Origin: Arion vulgaris
Taxonomy: Eukaryota > Mollusca > Gastropoda > Stylommatophora > Arionidae
DNA: 64,000 bases
Reading direction: 5' to 3'
NCBI GenBank assembly: GCA_020796225.1
Contig: CM036759.1
Coordinates: forward strand, 66,936,590-67,000,589
The translations under genes and the position numbers were made by a program. Below, in pieces: positions 12,801-24,800 of the stretch. Position 1 is the stretch's first letter, and every line of letters starts with the position of its first letter. The notes beneath the pieces are model-generated. The model was not told the origin of the DNA. It saw only the letters and a program-made list of their open reading frames with translations, and made no database searches.

Positions 12801-14540
12801 TTGAGTGAAGAATAAAACAGAAGTAGATACATCTGATCGTTGGTGAAGAAGAAAACAAGTAGATACATCTGATCGTTGAGTGAAGAAAAAACAGAATAGA
12901 TACATCTGATCGGTTGGTGAAGAAGAAAAACAGAAGTAGATACATCTGATCCTCTAGTGAAGAAGAAAACAGAAGTAGATACATCTAATCGTTGAGTGAA
13001 TAAAACAGAAGTAGATACATCTGATCGTTGAGTGAAGAAGAAAACAGAAGTAGATACATCTGATCGTTGAGTGAATAAAACAGAAGTAGATACATCTGAT
13101 CGTTGAGTGAAGAATAAAACAGAAGTACATACATCTGATCGTTGAGTGAAGAATAAAACAGAAGTAGATACATCTGATCGTTGAGTGAATAAAACAGAAG
13201 TAGATACATCTGATCGTTGAGTGAAGAATAAAACAGAGTAGATACATCTGATCGTTGAGTGAAGAATAAAACAGAAGCAGATACATCTGATCGTTGAGTG
13301 AAGAATAAAACAGAAGTAGATACATCTGATCGTTGAGTGAAGAATAAAACAGAAGTAGATACATCTGATCGTTGAGTGAATAAAACAGAAGTAGATACAT
13401 CTGATCGTTGAGTGAAGAAGAAAACAGAAGTAGATACATCTGATCGTTGAGTGAATAAAACAGAAGTAGATACATCTGATCGTTGAGTGAAGAATAAAAC
13501 AGAAGTAGATACATCTGATCGTTGAGTGAAGAATAAAACAGAAGTAGATACATCTGATCGTTGAGTGAAGAATAAAACAGAAGTAGATACATCTGATCGT
13601 TGAGTGAAGAAGAAAACAGGAGTAGATACATCTGATCGTTGAGTGAAGAATAAAACAGAAGTAGATACATCTGATCGTTGAGTGAATAAAACAGAAGTAG
13701 ATACATCTGATCGTTGAGTGAAGAAAAAAAACAGAAGTAGATACATCTAATCGTTGAGTGAAGAATAAAACAGAAGTAGATACATCTGATGTTGGTGAAG
13801 AAAACAGAAGTAGATTCATCTGATCGTTGGTGAAAAGAAAAACAGAAGTAGATACATCTGATCATTGAGTGAAGAATAAAACAAGTAGATACATCTGATC
13901 GTTGAGTGAAGAATAAAACAGAAGTAGATACATCTGATCGTTGAGTGAAGAATAAAACAGAAGTAGATACATCTGATCGTTGAGAAAGAAGAAAAACGAA
14001 GTAGATACATCTGATCGTTGAGTGAAGAAGAAAACAGAGTAGATACATCTGATGTTGAGTGAATAAAACAGAAGTGAGTACATCTGATCGTTGAGTGAAG
14101 AAGAAAAACAGAAGTAGATACATCTAATCGTTGAGTGAAGAATAAAACAGAGTAGATACATCTGATCGTTGGTGAAGAAGAAAACGAAGTAGATAAATCT
14201 GATCGTTGGTGAAGAAGAACAGAAGTAGATACATCTGATCGTTGAGTGAATAAAACAGAAGTAGATACATCTGATCGTTGAGTGAAGAATAAAACAGAAG
14301 TAGATACATCTAATCGTTGAGTGAAGAATAAAACAGAAGTAGATACATCTGATCGTTGAGTGAAGAATAAAACAGTAGATAAATCTGATCGTTGAGTGAA
14401 GAAGAAAACAGAAGTAGATAAATCTAATCGTTGAGTGAAGAAGAAAACAGAAGTAGATACATCTGATCGTTGAGTGAAGAAGAAAACAGAAGTAGATACA
14501 TCTAATCGTTGAGTGAAGAATAAAACAGAAGTAGATAAAG
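6878..14540. repeat. 36/39-bp satellite, main block
   Basis: Roughly 200 further copies of the 36/39-bp unit (GATCGTTGAGTGAA...AAGTAGATACATCT), with 40-bp variants, frayed units near 8100-8760 and 13780-14210, and CCTCTAG variants recurring at intervals. Longer blocks recur (for example 9900-10520 resembles 12380-12770), indicating higher-order duplication. The units are mostly multiples of three and lack stops in some minus-strand frames, so very long artefactual ORFs arise. Confidence 0.97.
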
Positions 14541-14544
14541 TATT

Positions 14545-14790
14545 AGTAGACAATGGGCAAGTAGTTTAGTTATTCTTGATCTAATCCTGTTTTGTCTCAC
14601 GGAGTAAGGACAAGAGATTTACAGAACAAGCTTTTGTATGCGCTGCATAAACAGTGTCTATCGTCACCTCTGTTTTCTTTGAGATCCACCATTTGCGTGG
14701 ACAGCCTTTTGTTTTGTATCCACTAATATATAAATTATATATGTTGGTAAGCATTTCAAAATAGATACTTGTCAACAAAATCATGAACAT
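14545..14790 (-). pseudogene. Possible LINE C-terminal fragment
   Basis: The minus strand reads through GYKTKGCPRKWWISKKT and ends LRETKQD with a stop near 14580. A basic G-x-P-(K/R)-(K/R)-W motif followed by a short helix is typical of the C-terminal tail of endonuclease-reverse transcriptase LINE proteins. The match is short and weak, so this is a tentative call. Confidence 0.35.
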
Positions 14791-15013
14791 AAAATGAGAT
14801 GCATGTGAGAGAATTGTTGGTCAACCACTAGTTTTAAGAAGAAGATAGATACTCTGAGAAGAAAAAACACAAGAATGACAATGCAAGCATTGAAGTGGAG
14901 CATAAAATGAGATGCATGTCAGAGAGTGTCTGGTCAACCACTAGTTTTAAGAAAGAGAAGATAGATACTCTGAGAAGAAAACACACAAGAATGACAATGC
15001 AAGCATTGAAGTG
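14784..15013. repeat. Two-copy duplication of about 115 bp
   Basis: Two tandem copies of a segment carrying ATAAAATGAGATGCATGT, GGTCAACCACTAGTTTTAAG and ACAATGCAAGCATTGAAG, differing by small indels. The stretch from 15013 to 15310 is AT-rich and shows nothing I recognise. Confidence 0.85.
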
Positions 15014-15309
15014 AGAACAAAAGGCTTCAAAGAAGTTAAGTCATTGATATTCAGCAAACAAATTGAGTTGTGTAAATTTTGGTTTAATAGTGAAAAACAT
15101 TGAAATATAACACTGAAATATACAAGTTTTAAAATGTGTCCAGTTAAATATACAAATAACTTGTTTTGATATTCATTGACAATTACATAAGTTATAATTT
15201 AGCATGGATACAGAGAGAACTTTTGTTTAAGGGTATGACAATCTTCTAGTTACGACCCTGTAACACCATACAGAGGAAGGACAGGTATAGAGAAGAATGG
15301 TGAGCATTT

Positions 15310-15690
15310 GTTGCTGCCCAAGTGCAGAGAGAGAGAGAGAGGGAAGTAATTCCCATCAACTGGAGATAAAACAGAGATTACCAGTCTAGGAGTTCAATAC
15401 TGCCCAGCATTTGTTGCTGCCCCAAGCGCAGAGAGAGAGAGAGAGAGAGGGAAGTAATTCCCTTCAACTGGAGATAAAACAGAGATTATCAATCTAGGAG
15501 TTCTCTCTCTCGCGCGATCTCAGTCTAGGAGTTCAATACTGCCCAGCATTTATTGCTGCCTCAAGCGCAGAGAGAGAGGGAAGTAATTCCCTTCAACTGG
15601 AGATAAAACAGAGATTATCAATCTAGGAGTTCTCTCTCTCGCGCGATCTCAGTCTAGGAGTTCAATACTGCCCAACATTTATTGACATAC
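15310..15690. repeat. About 130-bp repeat with GA microsatellite (3 copies)
   Basis: Three imperfect copies containing TTGTTGCTGCC, a variable (GA)n tract, GAAGTAATTCCCTTCAACTG, GATAAAACAGAGATTA and TCTAGGAGTT. The later copies carry an added CTCTCTCTCGCGCGATCTC piece. Confidence 0.85.
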
Positions 15691-15702
15691 ATAGTTAGAC
15701 TT

Positions 15703-16123
15703 TAGAGGTCTATGTGGCGTAATTGTTAGGTGCTTGCCTCTAGTTCCACAGTACTGGTTCGCTCCTCCTGTAGCAATCAGGATAATTTTCCAGATCAATA
15801 ATCGTAGTTTAGGTGAGATCGAGTTCCTAGTCCTATTGGAGATGGACGATAAAACATACATCCTGTGATCATGTTGAGCACATAAAAGAACCCTTAGCAG
15901 TTCAAAGATCTAGAAGAGCAAGCTGGAAAGCCACTGACCGGACAAAATTCATTCAAAAGATTTTACAATCCTACAAAATATTTTCACCACTTTCTAAATG
16001 ACATCGGGGACCCTCGATGGTGCCACAAAGTTCATACACTGCCCCTGAGATTTTCCTGTGTAAGAAAGAGATCAGAGCACACATGGCTACTCCCCGAAGT
16101 GCAATGATGATGGTCAATCAATC
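15703..16123 (+). mobile_element. SINE-1, near full-length copy
   Basis: A tRNA-derived SINE of about 420 bp. The head has an A-box-like TGGCGTAATTG (15715-15725) and a B-box-like GGTTCGCTCC (15756-15765). The body carries GTTCCTAGTCCTATTGGAGA, AAGAACCCTTAGCAGTTCAA and CCTGTGTAAGAAAGAGATCA. The 3' end is GTGCAATGATGATGGTC plus an AATCAATCA tail. It is the best reference copy for the truncated or expanded relatives elsewhere in the window. Confidence 0.85.
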
Positions 16124-16195
16124 AGACCTGGACCGAGGGTCCAAAACTGAGGTCAAAGTTATATGGTTAATGTCTGAGCTAAGGAAAGGCTATGG

Positions 16196-16470
16196 TTCTA
16201 ACGACCACCCGTGTGTTGCCAGGGGCCGCAAGGAAGCAAAGAATAGTACCACTGCGACCTACAAGGCATGTTGTAAGAGGTGACTGAGGCAGGACGTAGG
16301 GAAGCTACCCTGGTAAATAAAAAGCATCGCAGAAATCGGAGGTGCTGGCCCACATGTAGGTGCATAACTGGCACAATGTACAATCACGATTAGGCTCAGA
16401 TCACATACAAATCACACAGAGTGGTTAACAAGTGGTTGATATGGAGCGTTCGAAGAAGAAGTTCTAGCGA
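16196..16470 (+). mobile_element. SINE-2 copy with GAA tail
   Basis: A 275-bp interspersed repeat: GTGTGTTGCCAGGGGCCGCA, AAAGAATAGTACCACTGCGA, AGGGAAGCTACCCTGGTAAA, a CAGATCACATACAAATCAC motif and GGAGCGTTCGAAGAAGAAG at the end. Copies occur seven times in the window on both strands. It is small, non-coding and ends in (GAA)n, so it is probably a SINE; its RNA polymerase III promoter is not obvious. Confidence 0.8.
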
Positions 16471-16544
16471 TAAGCATGAGAAATTTACATGAAAACAAGA
16501 GAAGACAAATGGAAACAACGCAAACAAAACAGAGTAGTACAATA

Positions 16545-17430
16545 TTTCTTCTAGTGTTGGTGACTCATGACGCAGGTAGAAATAGATATACAAGGTGTTG
16601 TATTCTTCTTCTTCTAGTGTTGGTGACTCGTGACGCAGGTAGAAATAGATATACAAGGTATTGTATTCTTCTTCTTCTAGTGTTGGTGACTCATGACGCA
16701 GGTAGAAATAGATATACAAGGTATTGTATTCTTCTTCTAGTGTTGGTGACTCGTGACGCAGGTGGAAATAGATATACAAGGTATTGTATTCTTCTTCTAG
16801 TGTTGGTGACTCGTGACGCAGGTGGAAATAGATATACAAGGTGTTGTATTCTTCTTCTTCTAGTGTTGGTGACTCGTGACGCAGGTAGAAATAGATATAC
16901 AAGGTGTTGTATTCTTCTTCTTCTAGTGTTGGTGACTCGTGACGCAGGTGGAAATAGATATACAAGGTGTTGTATTCTTCTTCTTCTAGTGTTGGTGACT
17001 CGTGACGCAGGTAGAAATAGATATACAAGGTGTTGTATTCTTCTTCTTCTAGTGTTGGTGACTCGTGACGCAGGTAGAAATAGATATACAAGGTGTTGTA
17101 TTCTTCTTCTTCTAGTGTTGGTGACTCGTGACGCAGGTAGAAATAGATATACAAGGTGTTGTATTCTTCTTCTAGTGTTGGTGACTGTGACGCAGGTGAA
17201 ATAGATATACAAGGTATTGTATTCTTCTCCTAGTGTTGGTGACTCGTGCCGGGAAATAGATATACAAGGTATTGTATTCTTCTCCTAGTGTTGGTGACTG
17301 ACGCAGGTGGAAATAGATATACAAGGTGTTGTATTCTTCTCCTAGTGTTGGTGACTGACGCAGGTGGAAATAGATATACACGGTATTGTATTCTTCTCCT
17401 AGTGTTGGTGACTGACGCAGGTGGAAACTT
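16545..17430. repeat. 63/60/54-bp minisatellite (about 15 copies)
   Basis: Tandem units with CTAGTGTTGGTGACTCGTGA, CGCAGGTAGAAATAGATATA and CAAGGTGTTGTATTCTTC. Unit length varies by the number of TTC triplets and by loss of 'CTCGTGACG' bases in the last copies. It lies next to the GAA-tailed SINE-2 copy. Confidence 0.95.
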
Positions 17431-17575
17431 TCTTTCTTTCTTTTGTTGTTACTGGGATTGTCCCAGTGTTATGGTTTTCTGTCTTGTGCTGTTCTATTGG
17501 TTTGGTTGATTGTTATTTTTACTTTTGAAAGATTCTGCTTTTCACTTCAATACCTGCTTTGTGATTCTTTGATCA

Positions 17576-17697
17576 TTTCTTCTCAGAGTATGCCCAACAT
17601 ATCTCCATCTTCTATTTCTTCTCAGAGTATGCCCAACATATCTCCATCTTCTATTTCTTCTCAGAGTATGCCCAACATATCTCCATCTTCTATTTTG
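17576..17697. repeat. 39-bp minisatellite (3 copies)
   Basis: Three copies of TTCTTCTCAGAGTATGCCCA plus ACATATCTCCATCTTCTAT. The reverse complement of this core (ATGGAGATATGTTGGGCATA, GAGAAGAAAT) is part of the 92-bp unit at 28372-28935. Confidence 0.9.
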
Positions 17698-17827
17698 TAA
17701 AAGTTCCTACTAGTGATGGCATCCTTTCGCAAGTTTTGTAGCTCTAAAATTCTTGAACCCTTTGACTCCCACTCGGTATTCTCTGAACAAATCTCCATCT
17801 TCTTTCTAGTCTATGTGTCGGTTGCTA

Positions 17828-19100
17828 CATGATGTCAGAGTTGCTACTAGTGATGTCAGAGTTGCTACGAGTGATGTCAGAGTTGCTACTAGTGATGTCA
17901 GAGTTGCTACGAGTGATGTCAGAGTTGCTACTAGTGATGTCAGAGTTGCTACTAGTGATGTCAGAGTTGCTACAGTGATGTCTGAACAATCTCCTCATCT
18001 TCACTTTCTTGTCAGAGTTGCTACTAGTGATGTCTGAACAAATCTCCTCCATCTTCACTTTCTTGTCAGAGTTGCTACTAGTGATGCTCAGAGTTGCTAT
18101 TGATACAGAGTTGCTACTAGTGATGCTCAGAGTCTCACTAGTCGATGTCAGAGTTGCTACTAGTGATGTCAGAGTTGCTACTAGTGATGTCAGAGTTGCT
18201 ACTAGTGATGTCAGAGTTGCTACTAGTGATGTCAGAGTTGCTACTAGTGATGTCAGAGTTGCTACTAGTGATTCATGAGTTGCTACTAGTGATGTCAGAG
18301 TTGCTACTAGTGATGTCAGAGTTGCTACTAGTGATGTCAGAGTTGCTACTAGTGATGTCAGAGTTGCTACTGTATGTCAGAGTTGCTACTAGTGATGTCA
18401 GAGTTGCTACTAGTGATGTCAGAGTTGCTACGTAGTGATGTCAGAGTTGACTCAGGCTAGCTGAAATCCATCTATGTCAGAGTTGCTACTAGTGATGTCA
18501 GAGTTCTCACTCAGTGATGTCAGAGTTGCTACTAGTGATGTCAGAGTTGCTACTAGTGATGTCAGAGTTGCTACGAGTGATGTCAGAGTTGCTACTAGTG
18601 ATGTCAGAGTTGCTACTAGTGATGTCAGAGTTGCTACTAGTGATGTCTGAACAAATCTCCTCCATCTTCACTTTCTTGTCAGAGTTGCTACTAGTGATGT
18701 CAGAGTTGCTACTAGTGATGTCAGAGTTGCTACTAGTGATGTCACGAAGTTGCTACTAGTGATGTCAGAGTTGCTACTAGTGATGTCAGAGTTCTCTAGT
18801 GATGTCAGAGTACCTCTCAGTGATGCTGAACAAATCTCTCCATCTTCCTTTCTTGTCAGAGTTTGCTACTAGTGTTCTGAACAAATCTCCTCCATCTTCT
18901 TTCTTGTCAGTGCTCTAGTGATGTCAGAGTTCTACTAGTGATGTCAGGTTGCACTAGTGATTCAAGTTGCTACTGTGATGTCAGTGCTACTAGTGATGTC
19001 AAGTTGCTCTATGATGTCTGAACAAATCTCATTTCACTTGTGTCAGGTTGCTATAGTGATGTCAGGTTGCTACTAGTGATGTCAAGTTGCTACTAGTATA
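17828..19100. repeat. 21-bp minisatellite (about 45 copies, decaying)
   Basis: The unit is TGATGTCAGAGTTGCTACTAG-like (21 bp; core GATGTCAGAGTTGCTAC). Interruptions by TGAACAAATCTCCTCCATCT plus TCACTTTCTTG recur about six times. The right part after about 18770 is heavily degraded. Confidence 0.95.
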
Positions 19101-19466
19101 GCCCATTCTCAAGTTTCCATCATCATCATCACCAAAAGCTTGTTCTGTGCAGAACTCCACCCAACAAACCTTCATTCTCTCTCAGCTGATGTCCCAACTC
19201 TGCGTCACCTTCAATTACAGTTCAAACCTTAATTACATCCGAATCCATCTTCTGGTTCCCTCTCCTCTTGCCTCTTTCCATGGTAGTCTTCTCCAGCCAT
19301 ATGTGTCTCTTTATATGCCCAAAATACATTTTCTACCCAACAGAAACAATCTTTGACCTTACAGTGGGATTGAACACGAGATATTTCTACCAGGAAGCAC
19401 CACAGTGTTTAATAACTCAGACACCTGCTTTCCAAGCATTGGATAAATTTATGTAAATATCACTTT
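19101..19466. other. Unique-looking spacer, nothing recognised
   Basis: A (CAT)n tract at about 19117-19130 is followed by C/T-rich sequence with short open frames (19147-19356, 19268-19456). I see no domain, no splice pattern and no similarity to other parts of the window. Confidence 0.5.
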
Positions 19467-20610
19467 TCTCCTTCTATATTATAATACACTGCTACTAACT
19501 TATGTAGTAGCATGTCCTTGTGTTCTCCTTCTGTGTATAACACTGCTACTAACTATGTAGTAGCATGTCCTTGTGTTCTCTTCTGTATTATAATACACTG
19601 CTACTAACTTATGTAGGCATGTCCCTGTGTTCTCCTTCTATATTATAATACACTGCTACTAACTTATGTAGTAACATGTCCCTTGTGTTCTCCTTCTATA
19701 TTATAATACACTGCTACTAACTTATGTAGTAGCATGTCCTTGTGTCTCCTTCTGTATTATAATACACTGCTACTAACTTATGTAGTAGCATGTCACTTGT
19801 GTTCTCCTCCTATGTTATAATACTCTGCTACTAACTTATGTAGTAGCATGTCCCTTGTGTTCTCCTCCTATGTTATAATACACTGCTACTAACTTATGTA
19901 GTAGCATGTCCCTTGTGTTCTCCTCCTATGTTATAATACTCTGCTACTAACTTATGTAGTAGCATGTCACTTGTGTTCTCCTTCTGTGTTATAATACACT
20001 GCTACTAACTTATATAGTAGCATGTCCCTTGTGTTCTCCTCCTATGTTATAATACACTGCTACTAACTTATGTAGTAGCATGTCACTTGTGTTCTCCTTC
20101 TGTGTTATAATACACTGCTACTAACTTATGTAGTAGCATGTCCCTTGTGTTCTCCTCCTATGTTATAATACTCTGCTACTAACTTATGTAGTAGCATGTC
20201 ACTTTGTTCTCCTTCTATGTTATAATACACTGCTACTAACTTATGTAGTAGCATGTCCCTTGTGTTCTCCTCCTATGTTATAATACTCTGCTACTAACTT
20301 ATGTAGTAGCATGTCACTTGTGTTCTCCTTCTGTGTTATAATACACTGCTACTAACTTATGTAGTAGCATGTCCCTTGTGTTCTCCTCCTATGTTATAAT
20401 ACTCTGCTACTAACTTATGTAGTAGCATGTCACTTGTGTTCTCCTTCTGTGTTATAATACTCTGCTACTAACTTATGTAGTAGCATGTCACTTGTGTTCT
20501 CCTTCTGTGTTATAATACTCTGCTACTAACTTATGTAGTAGCATGTCCCTTGTGTTCTCCTTCTGTGTTATAATACACTGCTACTAACTTATGTAGTAGC
20601 ATGTCACTTG
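19467..20610. repeat. 58-bp minisatellite (about 20 copies)
   Basis: The unit carries TTATAATACACTGCTACTAA, CTTATGTAGTAGCATGTC and CTTGTGTTCTCC. Variants (TTCTATA, CCTATG, TTCTGTG; ACACTG versus ACTCTG) alternate, hinting at a two-monomer higher-order unit between about 19800 and 20450. Confidence 0.96.
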
Positions 20611-20814
20611 TGGAACGTGACTTTCATCACAGCCCACCTGCAAAAACAGTTTCAGTTTGGAATATCTTCATTGCACTCTGGACATTTACATATGTGCTCC
20701 GATCTCCTTCGTAATATCTCAAACTGTGTCCAGCGACTAATCATAAAAGTGCGATGTTGATTTATGAGCCTACTCATATACCTGTTGTTCTTTTCTTTTT
20801 ATGTTGTGAAAAAT

Positions 20815-21125
20815 TATGTCTCTAGCAAGTTCTCCCACCTCCCCCAGTGTCATGTTCAAGGTTAATTTGATGTCCTGCTGGCACTGTCGTTCCCCTGCCT
20901 TCTACTCCAGGAACCATGTCTTCCATTACCGTTCTCTCCAAACTACTGTGACATTTAACGTTGCCAAAATATTTCATCTTCCAGGACATGATATTATTTT
21001 AAGAGCCAATGCTCTTCGATATGTAAGTCTTGTAGGATGTCTTGGTTTTTTCTCTTCTCTGTCCATGATGTTTTTTCTCTTCTCTGTCCATAATGTTTTT
21101 TCTCTTCTCTGTCCATGATGTTCAA
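20815..21125 (-). pseudogene. LINE-D C-terminal fragment with small internal array
   Basis: The minus strand reads MDREEKK-type repeats of the SWTEK motif and then a degraded KMKYFGNVK...ERTVMEDMVPGVEGRG. This parallels the better copy at 59815-60275 (RISWTEKRTNASVL, YFGHIKRH, WEGMVPGRRMRGRPRRRW). At 21040-21125 a ~30-bp piece of this region (GTCCATGATGTTTTTTCTCT) is repeated three times. It is broken, and lies just beyond the striatin polyadenylation signal. Confidence 0.6.
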
Positions 21126-21162
21126 AGAACTTTTGGCTACACACTACAAGTATAAATTTAAC

Positions 21163-21168
21163 TTTATT
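21163..21168 (-). terminator. Polyadenylation signal AATAAA
   Basis: The minus strand reads TTGCAATAAAGTTAAAT here, 470 nt downstream of the striatin stop. It is the canonical hexamer at a plausible distance; no alternative AATAAA was noted between it and the stop codon. Confidence 0.65.
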
Positions 21169-21236
21169 GCAATTACAAACAACACATAATGATAGTGTAA
21201 CATAGCGTAACATTTGTTTACGCAGAATATAAATTG

Positions 21237-21552
21237 ACGCACCTGTCAAAAATTGACTGTCACCAGCCAGAGTTTGACTGTCACGGCAGAGTTTGACCAG
21301 CACCAGCCAAGTTTGACCAGCACTGATCAGAAATTGACAGACACCGGCACCTGCCAAGTTTGACCAGCACTGATCAGAGTTTGACAGGCACAAGCCAGAG
21401 TTTGACCAGCACTGACCAGAGTTTGACCAGCACTGACCAGAGTTTGACCGGCACCTGCCAAAAATTGATTGACACCGGCCATAAATTGACCAGCATCTGC
21501 CAGAATTTGACCTGCACCAGCCATAGTTTGACCGACACCAGCCAGAGTCTTC
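21237..21552. repeat. About 21-bp minisatellite inside the striatin 3' UTR
   Basis: About 15 imperfect units of CAGAGTTTGACCAGCACTGAC type (core TTTGACCAGCAC), with AAAATTGAC variants. It lies between the striatin stop codon and the AATAAA signal, so it should be transcribed as part of the 3' UTR. Confidence 0.9.
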
Positions 21553-21640
21553 TTAGCAACAGTCTACATTCTACTTCTGCTGAGAAATTACTCCTTGATA
21601 TATCTTTCTTCTTGGTGGACCTAAGATTACAGCCAACACA

Positions 21641-21810
21641 TCATACAAACACTTTAGCTAGAGCATCAGCTCCAGCGCTTGCAATGTACGGCTTTTGTGG
21701 GTGGAAGGCAACATCGTGAATAGACTCGTCAAATTTCTTACGATGGGAGGTAATCTCTTGAACACAAGTTTTACTGTCTAAATTCCATAACCTTATTGAG
21801 CAGTCGTGAC
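21641..21810 (-). CDS. STRN: Striatin terminal exon: WD blade 6 end, blade 7, stop
   Basis: Acceptor CTACTCAG precedes GTCACGACTG. The exon encodes HDCSIRLWNLDSKTC, EITSHRKKFDESIHDVAFHP and YIASAGADALAKVFV and then TGA at 21641-21643. The first two bases complete the serine split by the previous intron (A|GT). SAGADALAKVFV is the characteristic extreme C terminus of striatins, so the gene end is intact. Confidence 0.96.
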
Positions 21811-24800
21811 CTGAGTAGAAGAGAGTAGACAAGTTTAGTTTATTACAAAAATGATCGGTAAAGATCCTGCATATTAATTATATAAATATGGTAAAGATCC
21901 TGCATATTAATGATATAAATATAGGGTAAAGATCCTGCATATTAATGATATAAATATCGGTAAAGATCCTCTACATATTAATGATATAAATATCGGTAAA
22001 GATCCTCTACATATTAATGATATAAATATCGGTAAAGATCCTCTACATATTAATGATATAAATATCGGTAAAGATCCTCATATGATATAATATGTAGTCG
22101 CATATAAGATATAATCTGTAAAGATCCTCTACATATTAATATATAAATATCGGTAAAGATCCTGCATATATATATAAATATCGTAAATCCTGCATAAATA
22201 TATAAATATCGGTAAAGATCCTCATATATATATAAAATCGTAAGATCTGCATATTAATGATATAATATCGTAAAGATCCTGCATATTAATGATATAAATA
22301 TCGGTAAATATTACAGTAATAAAAAACTGTGAACAAATTTAATGTAGATTACACAGTTAAAAAAAGAACTTATCTCTTTATACGCCAGTGTGTTGTCGGG
22401 GCTCTCAAGGGAGCAAAGAATAGTAACACTGTGACCTACAAGACATGTCATAAAAGGTGACTGAGGTAGGGGCCTAGGAAAGCTACCATAGTAAATAAAA
22501 AGTGTTGCAGAAGTTGGATGTGCTGGCCTACTTGTAGGTGGCATGATGTACAATCGCTCTTAAGCTCGGATCACATAAGATAACAAAGAGTGGTTTCTGG
22601 TGAGTAACAAGGTTTGTGGACGTCGAAATAGAACTGCAAGAATGACAATAGAGACAAAATTAGAAATGAAGAAATCACAGAAGACTGAAATTGATTCATT
22701 GATATTTCATCATTCCTCAATGAGTAACCATGTGGACCCCGATTTCTCTCTTACACAGGAAGATCTCGGCGTCAGTGCAAGAACTCTGCTAGGGTCCTCA
22801 AATGTAATTTTGAAGATAGTGAAAAAATGTTGTTGGAATTGTATTTTTAACTTTACTAGTGAATTTTGCCAGGGCAGCAGCTTTCCAGCCTGCTCTTCTC
22901 GATTTTGAAATAATAAGAGTTCTATTACGTGCTCAACATGAACTACGTTTTGTCATCTGACTCCGATAGGACTAGGAACTCAATCTCACCTACACTGAGA
23001 TCAGGGATTACTGGTCAGATAGTCAGTTAAGGGGAATTCGGTCTTGAAAATAAAGAAGCTATTTTCGTTGTTTTCATATTAATATAAAATTTATATAAGC
23101 ATTTTGAAAGAGTATGACTTAGAACAGTAGAAAAAAATTAGTAAAAAAAAAAATGTCAGTGTTGCCATGGAAACAATACAAAATGGCCACCAAAAACAAA
23201 ATTTCAAATCCCTAAGGCTCTGAATCTAATGAATATAAATGAATTCTGTTTCACTCTAAGGTGCGCAATTGTAATATCTAAAATATTACACATGATTTTA
23301 GGATATATTAAATTTTTATAAATTTTTGGGTACAAATTCCTCAAAATTTGATCAAAAAAGCTGTTTTTGGGGGTGTGTTTACACAAAAATTCATAAAAAA
23401 TGTAATATTTAATATATCCTAAAAGGATGTGTAATTTTGTAGATATTACAATTGCTCACCTTAGAGTGAAAACAGAATTCATTTATATTCATTAACTTCA
23501 GAGCCTTAGGGATTTGAAATTTTCTGTTTGCGGCCATTTTGTATTGTTTCCATGGCAACTGTTGTTTTTTTTTTTTACTATTTTTTTCTACTATTCTAAG
23601 TCATAATCTTTCAAAATTGTTATACAAATTCTACATTAATACTAAAGCAACGAAAAAAGTTTCAAGACCAGTATCCCCCCTTAATCTGCATACCAAAGAG
23701 AATCCTAAAATTCTTGTTGGATCATTGACGAATAATATATATATATTTCTCTCGTACCCCTAAACATTACATGGGACCTTTAAGTAGTTTCTCCATACCG
23801 CTCTGTCCTGGGCAACTCACACAATCTCTTTCATAGAATTGAATCTGATATTTCTTGTCTCTCTCAATTTCAACACCGTCAAAAACAAAGTGCTGTAGTT
23901 TTGAAAAATATGAAAATCTTGGCATATCCTTTACAGAATGTAGCCATCAATCAGTCAACGTACATGATGTAGCCATCAATCATAGTCAAGCGACAGGATG
24001 TAGCCATCAATCACAGTCAAACGTACAGGATGTAGCCATCAATCATAGTCAACGTACAGGATGTAGCCATCAATCAAGTCACGTCGATGTAGCCATCAAT
24101 CACAGTCAACGTACAGGATGTAGCCATCAATCACAGTCAAACATACAGGATGTAGCCATCAATCATAGTCAACGACAGGATGTAGCCATCAATCACAGTC
24201 AACGTCAGGATGTAGCCATCAATCATAGTCACGTACGATGTAGCCATCAATCACAGTCAGCAGGATGTAGCCATCAATCACAGTCAACGTACAGGATGTA
24301 GCCATCAATCACAGTCAACGTACAGGATGTAGCCATCAATCACAGTCAATGTACAGGATGTAGCCATCAATCACAGTCAATGTACAGGATGTAGCCATCA
24401 ATCACAGTCAACGTACATGATGTAGCCATCAATCACAGTCAACGTACAGGATGTAGCCATCAATCACAGTCAACGTACAGGATGTAGCCATCAATCATAG
24501 TCAACGTACAGGATGTAGCCATCAATCACAGTCAACGTACAGGATGTAGCCATCAATCAGTCAACATACAGGATGTAGCCATCAATCATAGTCACGTCAT
24601 AATGTAGCCATCAATCATAGTCACGACAGGATGTAGCCATCAATCATAGTCAACGTACAGAATGTAGCCATCAATCATAGTCAACGTACAGGATGTAGCC
24701 ATCAATCACAGTCAACGTACAGGATGTAGCCATCAATCATAGTCAACATCAGAATGTAGCCATCAATCACAGTCACGCAGATGTAGCCATCAATCACAGT

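Larger units (their letters stand above)
21145..21640 (-). other. STRN: Striatin 3' UTR (predicted)
   Basis: From the stop codon (21641-21643) to just past the polyadenylation signal is about 500 nt. Most of it (21237-21552) is a tandem repeat. The UTR end is inferred from the signal, not seen in a transcript. Confidence 0.6.

Noticed and set aside
8751..12905. Minus-strand open frame of 1384 codons
   Set aside because: It is the 36/39-bp satellite read in a stop-free frame. Other frames of the same array are equally open, the peptide is a monotonous repeat and no start context, splice sites or domain is visible.
15715..15765. Genuine tRNA gene
   Set aside because: A- and B-box-like sequences are present, but the fold around them is degenerate and a SINE body follows; the same applies to the heads at 25095, 54823, 56655 and 60280.
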